57,626 bases of DNA from Planctomycetota bacterium (GTDB lineage Bacteria > Planctomycetota > Phycisphaerae > Sedimentisphaerales > Anaerobacaceae), in NCBI GenBank assembly GCA_025459125.1, contig JALORE010000003.1:1-57626 (forward strand), given 5' to 3'. Made by a program: the position numbers and the translations under genes. The stretch's first letter is position 1. The number at the start of each line of letters is the position of its first letter. The notes beneath the pieces are model-generated. The model was not told the origin of the DNA, did not search any database, and saw nothing but the letters and a program-made list of their open reading frames with translations. Shown in pieces: positions 49,617-57,206 of the stretch.

Positions 49617-49865
49617 CTACGGGGCCTGGGTCTGGGTATCTGACGAGGCTTGACCGTCGCCATACTGGAACACGTCCTCCACGGACGTATGGAAGACACG
49701 GGCGATGCGGAAGGCCAGCGGCAGGGAAGGGGCATACTTGCCGGCCTCGATGGCGATGACGGTCTGGCGCGTCACGCCGACCTTGTCGGCCAGCTCCTGC
49801 TGGGTCATCTCGCCGTGGTCGAAGCGCAGCCGGCGGATCCGATTGGTGATGGGGCTGTCATGCAT
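49617..49865 (-). CDS. XRE-family transcriptional regulator
   Basis: An 82-residue single-domain Cro/C1-type DNA-binding protein. The helix-turn-helix is [20 protein letters not shown], followed by [19 protein letters not shown] and [11 protein letters not shown], as in the small YozG/MerR-independent XRE regulators that accompany membrane proteins. ATG 49865 has GGAGG five bases upstream. Its start overlaps the stop of the preceding membrane-protein gene by 8 bases (ATGCATGA), so translation is coupled. It is the third gene of a three-gene operon and may bind the dyad within that operon's promoter. A frameshifted copy lies upstream at about 50930-51040. Confidence 0.9.
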   Translation of the reverse strand: MHDSPITNRIRRLRFDHGEMTQQELADKVGVTRQTVIAIEAGKYAPSLPLAFRIARVFHTSVEDVFQYGDGQASSDTQTQAP

Positions 49866-50298
49866 CGTCACCTCCCCGGCCGTACTGGATGAACGCGGCC
49901 AAGTACTCCACCAATACGAACAGCGCCACAGCGCCCACGAGCACCAGGGGCATCATGTGCACGGAAACCATGCCTTCCGGTCCGGCCAGCCACCAGGCCA
50001 CGAGGCAAACGACGGCGAAATACAGCCACAGAACGATATGGGCGGCCACCACGCAGTTCTTATAGATCAGCAGGTCCCGCTCGTCGGCGTGGACCTTCCG
50101 GCCCTTATGGACTCTCTGGAGAACCGCCGGCACACCCCAGAAGAGGCTGCCCAGAATCATCACCAGCGTGAACATGAGCAACGGCCTCAGATGCGCTCCC
50201 TGCGTGTACACCAGCCACACCGCCACCGAACCGGGAATCAGGGCGCAGAGGGGCATCAAAATCATGAGGACCAACGAGGTTTCCTGTGACTTGTTCAT
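49858..50298 (-). CDS. Four-helix membrane protein B (DERDLLI family)
   Basis: A 146-residue integral membrane protein with four predicted helices ([79 protein letters not shown]). Between helices 2 and 3 a cytosolic loop carries [13 protein letters not shown], the same DERDLLI motif as in its neighbour. The ATG at 50298 has GGAG upstream and overlaps the previous stop (ATGA). It belongs to the small membrane proteins often paired with XRE regulators (DUF2178-like); function unknown. Confidence 0.8.
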   Translation of the reverse strand: MNKSQETSLVLMILMPLCALIPGSVAVWLVYTQGAHLRPLLMFTLVMILGSLFWGVPAVLQRVHKGRKVHADERDLLIYKNCVVAAHIVLWLYFAVVCLVAWWLAGPEGMVSVHMMPLVLVGAVALFVLVEYLAAFIQYGRGGDDA

Positions 50299-50735
50299 GG
50301 CTGTTCTCCTTTGGTGGTCCAGCCGTACTGCTGGAGAGTCGCGATCGCCTGGATGATCTCGACGACGAACATCCCCCCGAAGACCATCCACGCGAGGTAG
50401 CTGACCGTGATCGTCCCACCCGGCCCCATCACAAACCAGGGAATCATGGCCGCACCCACGAACAGCACCCAGAAGGTCGCATAGGCGGCAATGTTGGCGT
50501 TGCGCTGGATCAGCAGGTCCCTCTCATCCCACTGCACCTGGGCGGGGGCTTTCTTGAACAGGACCGGGATCAGCCCCAGGAACCCGGCGATCCCCATGAA
50601 GCCAAACCCGCCTGCTGCCCCCCGGGCGGGCACGCCCAGCAGAAAATGCAACGTGCAGAAGGCTGCCATACTCAATCCCAGTGCCAGACCCAGAACGACT
50701 AACGTGAACCATGCTATCTTCTGTGCTCTGTTCAT
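50295..50735 (-). CDS. Four-helix membrane protein A (DERDLLI family)
   Basis: A paralogue of the next gene, also exactly 146 residues with four predicted helices (WFTLVVLGLALGLSMAAF, GFMGIAGFLGLIPVLF, YATFWVLFVGAAMIPWFVM, AWMVFGGMFVVEIIQAI) and the loop motif VQWDERDLLIQRNA. First gene of the operon, behind AAAGGAG and a clear promoter. Identical length and shared loop point to tandem duplication followed by divergence, perhaps giving a heteromeric membrane complex. Confidence 0.8.
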   Translation of the reverse strand: MNRAQKIAWFTLVVLGLALGLSMAAFCTLHFLLGVPARGAAGGFGFMGIAGFLGLIPVLFKKAPAQVQWDERDLLIQRNANIAAYATFWVLFVGAAMIPWFVMGPGGTITVSYLAWMVFGGMFVVEIIQAIATLQQYGWTTKGEQP

Positions 50736-50794
50736 GTTGACTCCTTTGCGATGCCACGCCCTTTCCAGTAGTGTGAGTATACTATAATAAACAT

Positions 50795-50823
50795 AATGTA
50801 ATGTACACTGTACATTGTGTCAA
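50795..50823 (-). promoter_or_regulatory. Promoter of the membrane-protein/XRE operon
   Basis: On the lower strand a perfect TTGACA (50823-50818) and TACATT (50800-50795), 17 bases apart, in a sharply AT-rich patch unlike the surrounding DNA. The spacer is almost filled by a dyad. Confidence 0.7.
50800..50816. promoter_or_regulatory. Operator-like dyad AATGTACA-C-TGTACATT
   Basis: Perfect 8-base arms around one central base, lying between the -35 and -10 of the operon promoter. This is where a repressor would block polymerase; the XRE protein encoded by the operon is the natural candidate. Confidence 0.65.
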
Positions 50824-50877
50824 TATGTTATTACATTTTTCTGGCACCGGCACCATTGAGCACGGGCGGAGTTCCGT

Positions 50878-50929
50878 AGGATGGGCTCCACACGGGCCTG
50901 CCCTGAACCGCATGGGCTGAAGCCCATCC
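50878..50929. repeat. ATGGGC-class repeat doublet
   Basis: AGGATGGGCTCC (from 50878) and GCATGGGCTGAAGCCCATCC (50910-50929) are an inverted pair of the unit seen at 7286-7353; the left arm is degraded. Confidence 0.5.
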
Positions 50930-51040
50930 CGCATTCTGGAAAACCGCTGCGACGGACGTGTGGAAAGCGCGGGCGATGCGAAAGCCAAGGGCAGGGGGTC
51001 GTACTTGCCGGCCTGGATCGTGAAGATCGTCAGAGTTGCG
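50930..51040 (-). pseudogene. Decayed copy of the XRE regulator gene
   Basis: One lower-strand frame reads TIQAGKYDPLPLAF and another reads FRIARAFHTSVAAVFQ. Together they match [28 protein letters not shown] of the regulator at 49617-49865, with a frameshift at the PLAF/FRIA junction. The 5' half with the helix-turn-helix is gone, replaced by GATC-rich repeats. It is a fossil duplication upstream of the operon. Confidence 0.7.
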
Positions 51041-51155
51041 CGGTTGACGATCTTGCGCCCCAGGAAAGGCCGAAATCATGCGAAAAACGCGAAGATCGTC
51101 AAGATCGTCAACGTTCTGCTTTGACGATCTTCAGGATCTTGGCGATCTTGCGGAT
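51015..51155. repeat. GATCGTC/GACGATC repeat hairpins
   Basis: Tandem and inverted copies of AAGATCGTCA and TGACGATCTT. GAAGATCGTCAAGATCGTCA faces TTGACGATCTTCAGGATCTT around a short centre (about 51089-51141), and a smaller pair lies at 51022-51056. Confidence 0.6.
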
Positions 51156-51252
51156 GAGCCCTCTTGGTTGGCGGTCTTCGACCGGCCTGCGATTGGCCGT
51201 CCGGATGTCAGGTGCCAGGTACCGACGTACAGGCACGGGCGAGGGTCGGGGG

Positions 51253-52509
51253 CTACTTGAGCGGCAGATCGAGGGTCAGGGTTCCGGTGTCCGGGCGGTG
51301 GACCGTGAGGGGAACAGCGGTCTCCTGGCGGGCGTGAAAAACCGCCAGCTCGAAGTCCAGGTGATTACGGATCGGCGCCGGGCCGACCGCGGTAATCACG
51401 TCCCTTTCCTTAAGGCCGGCCCGATGGGCGAGACTGCCGCTGCGGACAATCTGCACCACCAGACCTGCTTCCACCTCGAGGCCCCGGTTCAGAACCAGTG
51501 CCGGGGTGATTGACTCGACCCCGGCCCCGAAGCGCGGGAACTCGAAATCCCGCGCCAGTTGCCGCACGTCGGTTCCGAGCACACGACTGGCGATCTTGAT
51601 GAGATCACGTCCGTTTACGGCGTGTCGCCGGGCGATCTCCCGGACGATGGCGCGGATCGCCTGCTCGCCGTGAGTGTCGGCGATCAGCAGGAAAAGGCCG
51701 AAGGCGGCGTTGTAGTACGCGCGTTCCAGCTTCGCCTGCCCGGACTGGGGCCAGGAGAACAGCTTGCCGCCGATCTGGGCGAGAGATGAAAAGGGCTCCC
51801 CATGCACCAGCGCCTCCCGGCGATACGCCAGTCCCGCCCCCGGCAGGTCGGCGGCCAGCGCTTCGTACGCGATGTAACCCGCATAGTTGGCGAAGCCGTC
51901 GCGGAACCAGCGGGTGTAGTTGTTGAGGTTGATTCTCACATAGTGCGTACCCCACGCCAGGTCCGGCAGGACCGAACCGCCGGTCGGGTTGACCAGCGAG
52001 GTCTCCACGAGCTCATGGACCATCAGGTAGGGGAAACTGCGGCTCTGCGCCACGATCTCTTCGCACGATTCCCGGCCCGCACGGAGAAACAGCGGCAGCA
52101 GGAACTCGTTCGGCTCGGACGTCAAGCTGATACTGAAGTCCTGGGGCTGCTCGTCGAAGCGCAGCAGGTAGACCGTGCTGCGGGTGGAGAGGTCCACGCC
52201 GGTCCGCTCGCGCACCTCCTTCAACAGGGCGGCCGTCTGGTCGGCGAGACACTGGGCCTGCTCGCCCAGGCCGCGCTGGTAGCGCACGATCGTATTGCCG
52301 GCGTGGCGGGAGCCCTCGAATTCCACGTCCAGCAGGGTCTTGTCGGTCAGTGTGTACTGGAGCCGGCTGGCGTAGTGAATGCGCCACTCGCGCGGCTCTT
52401 CCCGCGCCAGGACGGATTCGGTGATGCCCTTACTGATCGTGCTGCAGCCGCCGCACAGACCGATCAGTGCCGCCAGGAGAACAGCCGGTACCCTCGATGC
52501 ATTTCGCAC
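51253..52509 (-). CDS. Lipoprotein with gluzincin-like fold remnant and PDZ domain
   Basis: A 418-residue protein. It starts at GTG 52509 (GGGGGG upstream) with a lipoprotein-type signal, VPAVLLAALIGLCGGC. A central domain resembles peptidase-MA/M61 metalloproteases: MVHELVETSLVNP stands where HEXXH should be, and YTRWFRDGFANYAGY matches the following W-x-x-EG-x-A-x-Y zinc-ligand block but with Asp for Glu. A C-terminal PDZ domain follows (about 335-415: VVQIVRSGSLAHRAGLKERD, VITAVGPAPI). Zinc-ligand changes (HELVE) suggest altered or lost catalysis. A frame extending further upstream overlaps the small gene at 52721 and is rejected. Confidence 0.75.
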   Translation of the reverse strand: MRNASRVPAVLLAALIGLCGGCSTISKGITESVLAREEPREWRIHYASRLQYTLTDKTLLDVEFEGSRHAGNTIVRYQRGLGEQAQCLADQTAALLKEVRERTGVDLSTRSTVYLLRFDEQPQDFSISLTSEPNEFLLPLFLRAGRESCEEIVAQSRSFPYLMVHELVETSLVNPTGGSVLPDLAWGTHYVRINLNNYTRWFRDGFANYAGYIAYEALAADLPGAGLAYRREALVHGEPFSSLAQIGGKLFSWPQSGQAKLERAYYNAAFGLFLLIADTHGEQAIRAIVREIARRHAVNGRDLIKIASRVLGTDVRQLARDFEFPRFGAGVESITPALVLNRGLEVEAGLVVQIVRSGSLAHRAGLKERDVITAVGPAPIRNHLDFELAVFHARQETAVPLTVHRPDTGTLTLDLPLK

Positions 52510-52681
52510 ATTGATCCCCCCAATGGATATGCCCAGCAGAGTAATCGGCCCGGCCCATTTCGTAAAGCCAAATTGCCGGGTCGGGAAGACGGAAGCGCTA
52601 CCGAGACGACGCCGAAGCGGGCTGCACGACCGTGGCGGCGGCGAGAGCAGGCGAGTGGGGGGGGGCCGGAGTTGCGACACG

Positions 52682-52703
52682 GGGTGGGTCCGGGGACCCA
52701 CCC
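52682..52703 (-). terminator. Hairpin after the 33-residue gene
   Basis: GGGTGGGTCC and GGACCCACCC form a perfect 10-bp stem with a 2-base loop, 17 bases after the stop of the small gene. There is no T-tract. Confidence 0.45.
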
Positions 52704-52720
52704 ACGAGTCGAAGGCGTGG

Positions 52721-52822
52721 TTACTTCTTCTTCGTTCTGGCCTTGGTCTTGGACGCCGCTTTCGCCTTGGCTGCCGGTTTCTTTGCCTTGCCGGAACTAC
52801 ATCCACATCGATTACAGGCCAT
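52721..52822 (-). CDS. 33-residue Cys-cluster, Lys/Ala-rich small protein
   Basis: A short gene with a good ribosome site (AGGTGGAG just before ATG 52822). The peptide is MACNRCGCSSGKAKK followed by PAAKAKAASKTKARTKKK. Three cysteines in C-x-x-C-x-C spacing at the N-terminus could bind a metal; the tail is histone-H1-like, nearly all Lys, Ala, Ser and Thr, and likely binds nucleic acid or another polyanion. It is flanked by hairpins on both sides as a separate transcription unit. Function unknown; small Cys-start/Lys-rich-tail peptides of this kind may be widespread in planctomycetes (inference). Confidence 0.7.
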   Translation of the reverse strand: MACNRCGCSSGKAKKPAAKAKAASKTKARTKKK

Positions 52823-52844
52823 TTCTCCACCTTTCAAAAGGGAT

Positions 52845-52860
52845 GTCCCCTTCGGGGGAC
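52845..52860 (-). terminator. Hairpin after the metallophosphoesterase gene
   Basis: GTCCCC and GGGGAC with a four-base loop; on the lower strand it is followed by ATCCCTTTTG. It lies between the metallophosphoesterase stop and the ribosome site of the small gene. Confidence 0.4.
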
Positions 52861-53049
52861 CGTTTGTCCTTGGCTTTATCGGCTACCGCGCGTGGGCCGC
52901 TTGACTAATCCCGGGGACGCGCCGGCGATGCAGTCTGCGTCACTCGGTATCCCACCCATCTGCAGATGATGAGTCCCCAGTGGCGGCCGTTCAGATGCGA
53001 CTCGCACCTTTCTCGGGCTGGACGGAGCGCCGGCCGCTACGAAACGACT

Positions 53050-54195
53050 TCATGGAGCGGTAGCGCCGTCCGGCACCGGGACCAGCGTTACGGTCTTCCA
53101 GAGTTGGTCGGAACTGCCCAGGTAGATATCTGCACTGATCTTGTTGTCGGCGACGTGAACGACGGCATAACCGGGGAAGTCGGCGTACTCGTAGCGCAGG
53201 ATGTGCGGTTTCTCCTGTTCGAGCAGCGTGCGGCGCTCCTCTCTCGTTTCCGGCTGGAACTGGGGCTCCAGCTCCACCAGCGCGGGGCCGTAGTCGGCAA
53301 GGCCTTCCCGGTGGTTCTTCACGGAGACCCTGGGGGAGCTGATGACGCTGTTCATGCTGAACTGTACGAAAGGCCCCGCCGCCGTCCGGCGCACGACCAC
53401 GCCAAACTTGTGCAAGTGAGCGGTGAGCAGGACGACCTTGTCCGCGCCGAGAATACGGAGGAAACGCTCGCGAACGTCCTTCTCCTTCGCTTGGGAGAAC
53501 CGGTGCCACGAGGCCCTGGCGTCGTAAGGGACCGCGGGCGGATGCATCACGACCAAGGCATGGCGATGCTGGTTCTCTTTCAGGGTTCTCTCCAGCCAGT
53601 CCAGGCTGTTGTCGTGGTAGGCATCGAAGAAGATGAACAGGTCCGGCCCCTGCATGAGGGAGAAGGAGGCGGAGTTCACCTGCTTGCCGCACTCACGGGA
53701 CAGCCACGGCAGCATGATGCGGTCGTAGGCCTCCTTCGCCCCGGGACCGGTGATATCGTGATTGCCCTTGGCGGCGAGGAAGGGGAGCTTGGGGATGTAG
53801 TCCCGAATCGTGTCCAGGGCATCCTTGAATTGCAGCTCCTGGAGTTCCCGGGTGCCGCACAGCCCTTCCACAAAGTCCCCGCCCTGGACGACCATGGCGA
53901 CCCCACCGTCGCTGAGCTCGGCCGCGGTCTGCACCCGCTTGAGCAGGCCCGGCGTGTTCTCGCGCGTGAAGTGGGTGTAGTCCTCGATCTGCCGCAGGTC
54001 TCCCGGCATCTTGGCCTTCACCCACTCGAGATCGTGGTGGGACATCCGGTCGAAGTGCAAGTCGCCGAGGTAGACGAAGGAATACGCCGCATCGGGCCGG
54101 TTCTCTTGTGCCCGGGCCGTACCCGTGGCAAACACCAGGATCTGCACGCACAGGATGAGGGCCACGATCACGCTTCTTCTGTGAGAGAACGACAT
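53050..54195 (-). CDS. Exported calcineurin-like metallophosphoesterase
   Basis: A 381-residue protein with a signal peptide (core SVIVALILCVQILVFATGTA, cleavage near RAQE). The two-metal active site is clear: YLGDLHFDR, QGGDFVEG, AAKGNHDITG, VVMHPP and TAHLHKFG. Such enzymes hydrolyse phosphomonoesters or diesters; the exported position suggests action on an extracellular substrate. A C-terminal beta-rich region (about 290-380) is specific to this subfamily. ATG 54195 has GGGAGG about ten bases upstream; a TTG one codon earlier is possible. It follows the GHMP kinase gene by 63 bases on the same strand. Confidence 0.88.
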   Translation of the reverse strand: MSFSHRRSVIVALILCVQILVFATGTARAQENRPDAAYSFVYLGDLHFDRMSHHDLEWVKAKMPGDLRQIEDYTHFTRENTPGLLKRVQTAAELSDGGVAMVVQGGDFVEGLCGTRELQELQFKDALDTIRDYIPKLPFLAAKGNHDITGPGAKEAYDRIMLPWLSRECGKQVNSASFSLMQGPDLFIFFDAYHDNSLDWLERTLKENQHRHALVVMHPPAVPYDARASWHRFSQAKEKDVRERFLRILGADKVVLLTAHLHKFGVVVRRTAAGPFVQFSMNSVISSPRVSVKNHREGLADYGPALVELEPQFQPETREERRTLLEQEKPHILRYEYADFPGYAVVHVADNKISADIYLGSSDQLWKTVTLVPVPDGATAP

Positions 54196-54258
54196 CAAAG
54201 TTCATACCTCCCGGATCTCAATGATTGTCTCACCTGCCCGGCGGCAGGGGTCTGGTGG

Positions 54259-55074
54259 TCAGATTCTCACCTTGACGTGGAACGCTCCCGGCACGGATTC
54301 GTCCGAGACGACGTACAGATACCCGCCGCCGCAACCGGAGTACATGGCCCCGGGGTACTTTGCCTGGTAGTGCCGCAGCAGTCCGGGCAGATCGATCTGA
54401 ATCGTGCGGTGGTGCACCGTCCCGGGCAGGATCGCCTCCCAGCAGCGCATGCACTCGTTCATCGATTCGCCCAGGGCCGCGCTGTCCCGCGCGACGAGGG
54501 CGTCGTAGCAATCCCGGCCGGACCGGCCCAGCCGCTGGATCCACTCGGGGTCCAGGTTCTTCGTCTCCAGCGGATTGTACCCTTCCGGCCGCTGGTTGAC
54601 GGGCAGAAGATGAATCACACGCTCCAGCCACCGGGCGACTTGCGGGTCGGTGTTCGACTCGATGTGCCGGGGGAAGACGCCGCCCTGATGGGTGAAGTCA
54701 TAATCCAGCCGATTGACGCCGGGATAGACCAGGCCGATCATGTCCTGGGAGCCGGACGGCTCCGCCTTGCCGGCGTTCTCCGCCCGGTAGAGCTCCTGCA
54801 CCAGTTGTGCAGGGTCGCGCCGGGGCAGCTGGCCCTGCCACAACTTCATCGCGATATGGCGGGTCCCCATGCAGATGCCGGCTCGCTCCATGAACCAGAA
54901 CTGGGGTTCAACTCCCACGACGACCATCGAGCCCGGCGGTGCGGGGTCATGCTGCGAGACGAACGGCTGATCGATCCACCCGCCGGCCAACGCCAGCCGG
55001 TACGGCAGGGGACCGAGGACGTCTGTGATTCGTGAAGTATGATTCTTGATTTTTGATTTTCGGTGTTCAGGCAT
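54259..55074 (-). CDS. GHMP-family sugar kinase
   Basis: A 271-residue cytoplasmic kinase of the GHMP superfamily (galactokinase/heptose-kinase type). GPLPYRLALAGGWIDQPFVS matches the N-terminal sugar-binding motif, PSGSQDMIGLVYPG is the variant phosphate-binding loop and SGCGGGYLYVVSD is the C-terminal GHMP glycine motif. It stands next to an epimerase gene, so a sugar-nucleotide or sugar-phosphate route is likely. Residues 5-16 (RKSKIKNHTSRI) are read through the arm of an intergenic repeat (55021-55128) and are an unusual extension before the conserved start; the ATG at 55074 has a good GAGGGA site, so the extension is probably made. Confidence 0.83.
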   Translation of the reverse strand: MPEHRKSKIKNHTSRITDVLGPLPYRLALAGGWIDQPFVSQHDPAPPGSMVVVGVEPQFWFMERAGICMGTRHIAMKLWQGQLPRRDPAQLVQELYRAENAGKAEPSGSQDMIGLVYPGVNRLDYDFTHQGGVFPRHIESNTDPQVARWLERVIHLLPVNQRPEGYNPLETKNLDPEWIQRLGRSGRDCYDALVARDSAALGESMNECMRCWEAILPGTVHHRTIQIDLPGLLRHYQAKYPGAMYSGCGGGYLYVVSDESVPGAFHVKVRI

Positions 55075-55128
55075 CGGTCGTTTCTTCCCTCAGGTGTCCC
55101 AAATCACAAATCAAAAATCAACAATCAC
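55021..55128. repeat. GATTTTTGATT inverted repeat overlapping a gene start
   Basis: Left arm (about 55025-55061) with GATTCTTGATTTTTGATTTT and right arm (about 55099-55128) with AAATCACAAATCAAAAATCA face each other around a loop holding the start and ribosome site of the GHMP kinase gene. Same type of words as at 13418-13517. Confidence 0.65.
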
Positions 55129-55131
55129 CCC

Positions 55132-56175
55132 TTAGCTGACCGTGCGTTTGCCCGCCTTGCGGTCGGTGTATTGCTTCTCGATCCAGGCATAGGTCCGGCG
55201 CAGGCCGTCCTGCAACGGCGTGCTCGGCTCCCAGTCCAGGACCTGCTGAATGAAGGTATTGTCGCTGTTGCGCCCACCCACGCCCTTGGGGGCATCCAGG
55301 TCATAGTGGCGGTTGAGCTTGATGCCGCCGATCTCCTCCGCGAATGAGACCAGGTCGTTGATCGAGACGAGGAAACTCGAGCCGAGATTGATCGGCGTCG
55401 CGATCAGGTCCCGGCAGTGCATGATCATGTCGATGCCCTGCGTGCAGTCGTCGATGTACATGAAGCTGCGGGTCTGGTGGCCGTCACCCCAGATGGTGAT
55501 GTCCCGGGCGCCGGTGTCCTTGGCCTCGATCACCTTGCGGCAGAGCGCGGCGGGGGCCTTCTCGCGCCCGCCGTCCCAGGTGCCCCAGGGACCGTAGACG
55601 TTATGGAAGCGGGCGATGTGCGTCTCGAAGCCGCGCTCCGCCCAGTACTCCTGGCAGAACATCTCGCTCATGAGCTTCTCCCAGCCGTAGCCGCGCTCGG
55701 CCAGGGCAGGGTAGGCATCCGACTCCTTGAGCGCTGCGGCGTCGGGCCGCTTCTGCAGCTCGACGTTGTACGCGCAGGCGGAAGAGGAGAAGAAATACCG
55801 CCGGGCGCCCGCCCGGTAGGCGGACTCGACCATGTGGGTATTGATCAGGATGCTGCGGAGGCACTCGATGCGGAACCGCTCGATGAAGCCCATGCCGCCC
55901 ATGTCGGCGGCGAGATTGTAGACCTCGACGGCCCCCTCGCAGGCCCGCCGGCAGTTCTTCTCGTGGCTCAGGTCCAGGCACAGGCACTCCACGCCCGGCG
56001 TGCGCTGATACCATTCCGGCAGGGGCTTCTTGTCCACCGCGCGAATCCGCGTGAACCCCTGCTCGTGGAAGTAGCGCGCCAGCGACCCGGCGATGAACCC
56101 GCCGGCCCCGCCGATGACAATCAGATCGTCCTTCTTCAAGACCGAGACGGCCTTGGCATTCTGTTTGACGGCCAT
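55132..56175 (-). CDS. GDP-mannose 3,5-epimerase-like SDR enzyme
   Basis: A 347-residue extended-SDR sugar-nucleotide epimerase. It shows the NAD motif IGGAGGFIAG and the segments NLAADMGGMGFIE, RFHNVYGPWGTWDGGREKAPAA and RNSDNTFIQQVLDW, all characteristic of plant GDP-mannose 3,5-epimerase. The catalytic set is Cys134 (SSAC), Tyr163, Lys167 (YGWEK) and Lys206 (GREKAP), the same spacing as Cys145/Tyr174/Lys178/Lys217 of the Arabidopsis enzyme. That enzyme makes GDP-L-galactose and GDP-L-gulose from GDP-mannose. Neighbouring GHMP kinase and phosphatase genes suggest an L-sugar pathway. AAGGAAGGAT precedes the ATG. Confidence 0.85.
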   Translation of the reverse strand: MAVKQNAKAVSVLKKDDLIVIGGAGGFIAGSLARYFHEQGFTRIRAVDKKPLPEWYQRTPGVECLCLDLSHEKNCRRACEGAVEVYNLAADMGGMGFIERFRIECLRSILINTHMVESAYRAGARRYFFSSSACAYNVELQKRPDAAALKESDAYPALAERGYGWEKLMSEMFCQEYWAERGFETHIARFHNVYGPWGTWDGGREKAPAALCRKVIEAKDTGARDITIWGDGHQTRSFMYIDDCTQGIDMIMHCRDLIATPINLGSSFLVSINDLVSFAEEIGGIKLNRHYDLDAPKGVGGRNSDNTFIQQVLDWEPSTPLQDGLRRTYAWIEKQYTDRKAGKRTVS

Positions 56176-56286
56176 ATCCTTCCTTTCCGGTAGGGTGTGC
56201 AGCGCACACCAATCCCATCGAATGATCGACCAGTATAATGATCTTGAGCGGTCCGACCAAGCCAGATTCTCCGGCGCGCGGGTTTC

Positions 56287-57117
56287 TCACAGGCCGAGCA
56301 GCCGGCGGATGTTGCCACCCAGGACCAGGGCCTCTTTCTCCGGCGGCAGCTTGAGCAGGCGAATTTTGTACAGCTCGACCCGGACATCCACGAGCGGGCC
56401 ATCGGAGCCGAAGATCAGCTTCTCGGCCGGCAACGCGCGCGCCGCCTGCTCCAGGTAGTCCCCGAAGACGACGGAGGACGTGTCCAGATACAGGTTCGGA
56501 ATCTGCCGCGCTGCGTCAATCGCCTGCACGTGCTGGCGCCAATTCTGCGAGGCGAAGCAGCCCAGGTGAGCCAGAATGAAGAGCACTTTCGGATGCGCGC
56601 GGACCACCTCCAGGCTCGCTTCTACGGTAGGCGGGTGATAGAGAATGGGAATCCCCAGCTCTTCCGCCGTTTCCACCATTTCCTGCGAAGGAACGCCGTG
56701 GAGCTTGAGTCCCTTGAGCCCGAGCTCCTGGACCTCGTGCCGCAGCAGAGCGCGGATCTGCCCGGCCTCGGTCCCGGCATCATGCTTCGCAAATCCGATG
56801 AACCTCGTCGGCCATTTCTTGACGTAGCCCGCGATCTCCTCGTTGGCCCCACGGTAGGTCGTGTTGTTGATGGGAAAGATGATCGTCTGATCGATGCCCA
56901 CCTCCTCCATCCGCCGGAGCGTCCCCTGCGGATCGTTGTACGTCGTCCAGGGATCGCCCGGCGGATCATTCTGGCCATAATTAAGCCCCCGCCCCGCGTG
57001 GCAATGCGCGTCGATGACGAGGCTAGGCCTGGTTGGTCCCGCCGGCAGCGACCCGGAAGCGAGAGCGAACGAGGCACTCGCCAGCAGACCACGATTCACA
57101 AATTCCCGTCGATTCAT
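56287..57117 (-). CDS. Tat-type amidohydrolase (PF04909 type)
   Basis: A 276-residue metal-dependent TIM-barrel hydrolase of the amidohydrolase-2 group. The N-terminus NRREFVNRGLLASASFALAS is a Tat-like signal. Metal-site motifs are VIDAHCHAGRG, LKGLKLHGVPS, LFILAHLGCF and IFGSDGPLV. Enzymes of this group hydrolyse or decarboxylate small cyclic or aromatic compounds and lactones; the substrate is unknown. It is read leftward, 111 bases before the epimerase gene, so it may be in the same transcript. Confidence 0.85.
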   Translation of the reverse strand: MNRREFVNRGLLASASFALASGSLPAGPTRPSLVIDAHCHAGRGLNYGQNDPPGDPWTTYNDPQGTLRRMEEVGIDQTIIFPINNTTYRGANEEIAGYVKKWPTRFIGFAKHDAGTEAGQIRALLRHEVQELGLKGLKLHGVPSQEMVETAEELGIPILYHPPTVEASLEVVRAHPKVLFILAHLGCFASQNWRQHVQAIDAARQIPNLYLDTSSVVFGDYLEQAARALPAEKLIFGSDGPLVDVRVELYKIRLLKLPPEKEALVLGGNIRRLLGL

Positions 57118-57206
57118 CGCATCACCCCACGTTCATTCAAATACGGTTCGCCCGAAATGGGCCGTGTCTATCCATTGGGCTTGACTCGCCGCTCACACGT
57201 GTCCTT

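Larger units (their letters stand above)
52510..53049. other. Spacer holding the 33-residue gene and hairpins
   Basis: 540 bases between two leftward genes. Besides the small gene at 52721-52822 it holds a hairpin after that gene (52682-52703) and one before it (52845-52860). Nothing else is recognised. Confidence 0.55.

Noticed and set aside
51015..51155. GATC-rich direct repeats as a possible CRISPR array
   Set aside because: Units are about 10 bases, inverted as well as direct, without regular spacers or cas genes.
52510..52830. Upstream extension of the PDZ lipoprotein
   Set aside because: The extension is Arg/Pro-rich, overlaps the 33-residue gene and would bury the lipoprotein signal about 100 residues inside.
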